In this document: positions 14,383 to 15,994 of the stretch, one piece after another | Layout of the letters: each line of letters starts with the position of its first letter | How positions within the stretch are numbered: the stretch's first letter is position 1 | Assembly: GCA_963645945.1 (NCBI GenBank) | Contig: CAVIUA010000022.1 | Coordinates: 1 to 15,994 of the forward strand | DNA length: 15,994 nucleotides | Direction of reading: 5' to 3' | Origin: CAG-877 sp963645945 | GTDB taxonomy: Bacteria > Bacillota_I > Bacilli_A > RF39 > UBA660 | Translations under genes and position numbers: made by a program | The notes under the pieces: model-generated | Told to the model about the DNA's origin: nothing | Seen by the model: the letters and a program-made list of their open reading frames with translations, nothing else | The model's database searches: none

Positions 14383-14973
14383 ATGAATAAATTAAAAATT
14401 AATAATTCTTTAGCGGCAATAATTCTAGTTGCAACATTATTTGCAGGATGGCAAACAACATTATTGGTAATATTACTTATGTTAATATTTTGTGAGTTTG
14501 ATGATAAAATTAAAAATCTATTAACAACAGTAATAGCATTCTCAGTAGGATTAACATTAGTATCAATACTATGGAGTCTAATCTATGATGGAGCAAATTT
14601 ATTATTAGATTCTCTAGCAACAATTATAGACATTATTAATAGATATTTATCAGCAGGTAATAGAATTGATATAACTAATTTTACACTTAAATTTATTGAG
14701 CCAGTAAAAAGTATATTAGAACTTGGTAATTCTGGTATTGATTTATTAATTATGCTAACTAAATTTGGATTTATAATTTCAATATTCACAGGTACTGCTA
14801 TGAAAAATAATGCCTTTACTAGAAAAGTTAATGACTATATCAATAAAGCATTAGTCTACATCAATAACTTTGAAATTAATCAACAAGGAACAGTTAATAA
14901 TAACAATAATAACAATAACAATAGCAACAATTTTAATTCAATGCAATCATACGGCAACAATAATATCATATAA
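14383..14973 (+). CDS. Membrane protein with poly-Asn C-terminal tail, function unknown
   Basis: The product is 196 residues. Hydrophobic segments lie at about 9-37 (perhaps two short spans), 47-67 and 119-138, with an amphipathic region between (70-115). The tail after residue 165 is low-complexity, including nine consecutive Asn (172-180) and further Asn/Ser. The start is ATG after AGGAG, behind a near-consensus promoter, so expression is probably constitutive and fairly strong. It is monocistronic and converges on the gene at 14981. I recognise no family. The tail may be a flexible linker or a surface-exposed region; its side of the membrane is not determined. Confidence 0.75.
   Translation: MNKLKINNSLAAIILVATLFAGWQTTLLVILLMLIFCEFDDKIKNLLTTVIAFSVGLTLVSILWSLIYDGANLLLDSLATIIDIINRYLSAGNRIDITNFTLKFIEPVKSILELGNSGIDLLIMLTKFGFIISIFTGTAMKNNAFTRKVNDYINKALVYINNFEINQQGTVNNNNNNNNNSNNFNSMQSYGNNNII
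14896..14922 (+). repeat. AAY trinucleotide repeat encoding nine Asn
   Basis: Nine successive AAT or AAC codons form an imperfect microsatellite with an AATAATAAC-like pattern. Because the unit is three bases, slippage would change tail length without breaking the frame. Confidence 0.8.
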
Positions 14974-14974
14974 A

Positions 14975-15001
14975 AAAAATCTACATATTTTGTAGATTTT
15001 T
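14975..15001. terminator. Bidirectional terminator between convergent genes
   Basis: A perfect 11-bp stem AAAAATCTACA / TGTAGATTTTT with a TATTT loop has A-run and T-run flanks that serve both directions. It starts two bases after the plus-strand stop and contains the last codons and TAG stop of the minus-strand gene. Confidence 0.85.
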
Positions 15002-15868
15002 AAATTTATTAGAAAACATTTCTGGATTTTCCGTACAATAAATCATAAGTGTTTTTGTTTTTTCAGAGGTTTTATATTCAACAGATAATTCGTACACTTC
15101 TTTAAAATTAACTTTACTACTAACATTAGCGTCATTAAATATTTTAGAACTACCAATTAAAGCACCAAATGGAGCAGCAACAATTGCTGATGCCAATAAT
15201 TGATTTTCAACAGTATGGTCTTGCTTTTTTTCCAAAGTCTCATTCAAAATAACTCTTTTTTTGGAATTAATATCCAAAACGTCATCAAATTTAAATTCCA
15301 TTTTAGAAACTACATTATTATTAACCGTATACAAAATAAGAACATTATTTTTATTATCACGACATAAACAGCACGCTTTATCAACTAAATTTTCATACCC
15401 ATCAATTCCAAAAATATAAGTACCAAACACATAGCTATCTGCTATGTTATTGTTATTATCAGTAATATTATTAGCAAAATTGTTTATAAGAGTTTTCTCA
15501 TCATAAGCAATACTCTTTTTATCATCAATTTTCAAAAATAAAGAAATAACTAATAAAATAAAAGCCAAAACATATAAGTAAAATCCTAAAGAAAAAGTAA
15601 ATCCAGAAGAAATTATTTTTTGAGAATATAAAGCAATAAAAGTATAAACTTGACCAGAAATAGCTCCCAAACAAGCTAAATAGAAGAAAGATTTATTCGT
15701 TCTAAAAAGCATTGCTATCATAAAAAATCCAGAAATTAAAGCTATAGAAAAACCTTTAACTTCATAAGTTAAAAGACTAATGTCAGGGAACGTTGCATTT
15801 ATAATAAATTGACAACCACCAGCAAATATTAATAAACAAACATAACCATAGATAAAATATTTTTTCAT
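14981..15868 (-). CDS. Four-span membrane protein with C-terminal cytoplasmic domain, function unknown
   Basis: The product is 295 residues. Four hydrophobic spans lie at about 5-25, 36-56, 60-82 and 92-113. A linker with an Asn run (138-141) then leads to a soluble region of about 150 residues. This has beta-rich segments, a CCLC cluster (166-169), and a Gly/Ala-rich hydrophobic stretch ASAIVAAPFGALIG (226-239) that resembles the insertion found in some bacterial PH-like domains; that link is tentative. The start ATG is preceded by AAGGTG and an extended -10 promoter. It is the only complete minus-strand gene and is monocistronic. A GGC near the first span looks a little like a lipobox but does not fit well. 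No named family is recognised. Confidence 0.75.
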   Translation of the reverse strand: MKKYFIYGYVCLLIFAGGCQFIINATFPDISLLTYEVKGFSIALISGFFMIAMLFRTNKSFFYLACLGAISGQVYTFIALYSQKIISSGFTFSLGFYLYVLAFILLVISLFLKIDDKKSIAYDEKTLINNFANNITDNNNNIADSYVFGTYIFGIDGYENLVDKACCLCRDNKNNVLILYTVNNNVVSKMEFKFDDVLDINSKKRVILNETLEKKQDHTVENQLLASAIVAAPFGALIGSSKIFNDANVSSKVNFKEVYELSVEYKTSEKTKTLMIYCTENPEMFSNKFKNLQNM

Positions 15869-15892
15869 AAAATCACACCTTACTTATATCAA

Positions 15893-15921
15893 ATTGTAGC
15901 ACCGGTTTAAACTAAAGTAAA
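15893..15921 (-). promoter_or_regulatory. Promoter of the minus-strand membrane protein gene
   Basis: Read on the minus strand, TTTACT (15921-15916), a 17-base spacer and TACAAT (15898-15893) with an upstream TGC give TGnTACAAT. The predicted start near 15886 leaves about 18 leader bases, and the ribosome binding site AAGGTG follows. Confidence 0.6.
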
Positions 15922-15940
15922 GAAAAAGCAAACACATTTT

Positions 15941-15994
15941 TGAACTAGTCAAGAAAAAGTAGACAGTTTAAAAAGACACTTAAAACCCTGATTC
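15941..15994 (-). mobile_element. Possible terminus of an IS3-like insertion sequence with transposase 3' end
   Basis: The plus strand reads TGAACTAGTCAAGAAAAAGT from 15941, starting with TG as IS3-family ends do, and it resembles end sequences I associate with that family. On the minus strand one frame is open from the window edge to a TGA at 15949-15951, giving 14 residues ending KLSTFS, which could be the last residues of a transposase. Another frame is also open, so this is weak. If right, the element lies outside the window and stops about 20 bases upstream of the -35 of the neighbouring minus-strand gene. Confidence 0.3.

Noticed and set aside
15794..15868. Lipoprotein signal in the minus-strand membrane protein
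   Set aside because: FAGGC around residue 19 is a poor lipobox, and four membrane spans make a polytopic protein more likely.
1..15994. CRISPR arrays, tRNA or rRNA genes, riboswitches, replication origin
   Set aside because: No regularly spaced direct repeats, cloverleaf-like sequences, long structured leaders or origin-type repeat clusters were seen; the leaders are too short for riboswitches.

Overview
The window is AT-rich, densely packed bacterial DNA with Shine-Dalgarno sites of the AGGAGG type, short intergenic gaps and rho-independent terminators with T-tails. TGG encodes tryptophan, and TGA is used as a true stop (the macrodomain gene ends on it), so the code is the standard one and not that of Mycoplasma. 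An alanine racemase points to a peptidoglycan wall. Together these suggest a low-GC Bacillota, most likely an uncultured host-associated Bacilli or Erysipelotrichia-like lineage; this placement is inference. No tRNA, rRNA or CRISPR array is visible, and there is no gene-free stretch longer than about 160 bases.

Layout. (1) 1-2190: the 3' part of a large secreted protein made of alternating Ig-like modules with a Cys-containing C-terminal module, then a small membrane-anchored protein and a terminator. (2) 2192-4380: a zinc-type metal resistance unit, namely a SigA-like promoter with an inverted-repeat operator, an ArsR/SmtB repressor with a recognisable alpha-5 zinc site, and an overlapping P1B-type Zn/Cd/Pb export ATPase. 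(3) 4382-4767: a small two-span membrane protein with its own promoter and terminator. (4) 4791-6843: a stress/nucleotide block, with dinD behind a LexA-like palindrome, then a YmdB-like macrodomain protein whose stop overlaps the start of an ASCH-domain protein. (5) 6852-12423: a probable four-gene operon encoding a DUF2974 alpha/beta hydrolase, a GT4 glycosyltransferase of glycolipid-synthase type, a YjjX-type house-cleaning NTPase that overlaps the glycosyltransferase by 50 nt, and a P2-type cation ATPase. (6) 12452-14324: alanine racemase (alr) and a membrane-tethered XRE regulator. (7) 14331-15868: two convergent membrane-protein genes that share a bidirectional terminator lying within their 3' ends. 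(8) 15941-15994: possibly the terminus of an IS3-like element running off the edge.

The best-supported functional stories are the self-regulated zinc efflux unit (operator, sensor residues and pump residues all agree) and the damage-inducible dinD (SOS-type box plus strong protein similarity). The most open question is the translationally coupled macrodomain-ASCH pair, which looks like a small ADP-ribose/nucleic-acid processing module. No clearly new multi-gene defence system was found. Promoters here often rely on an extended -10 (TGnTATAAT) with a weak -35, and leaders are very short.
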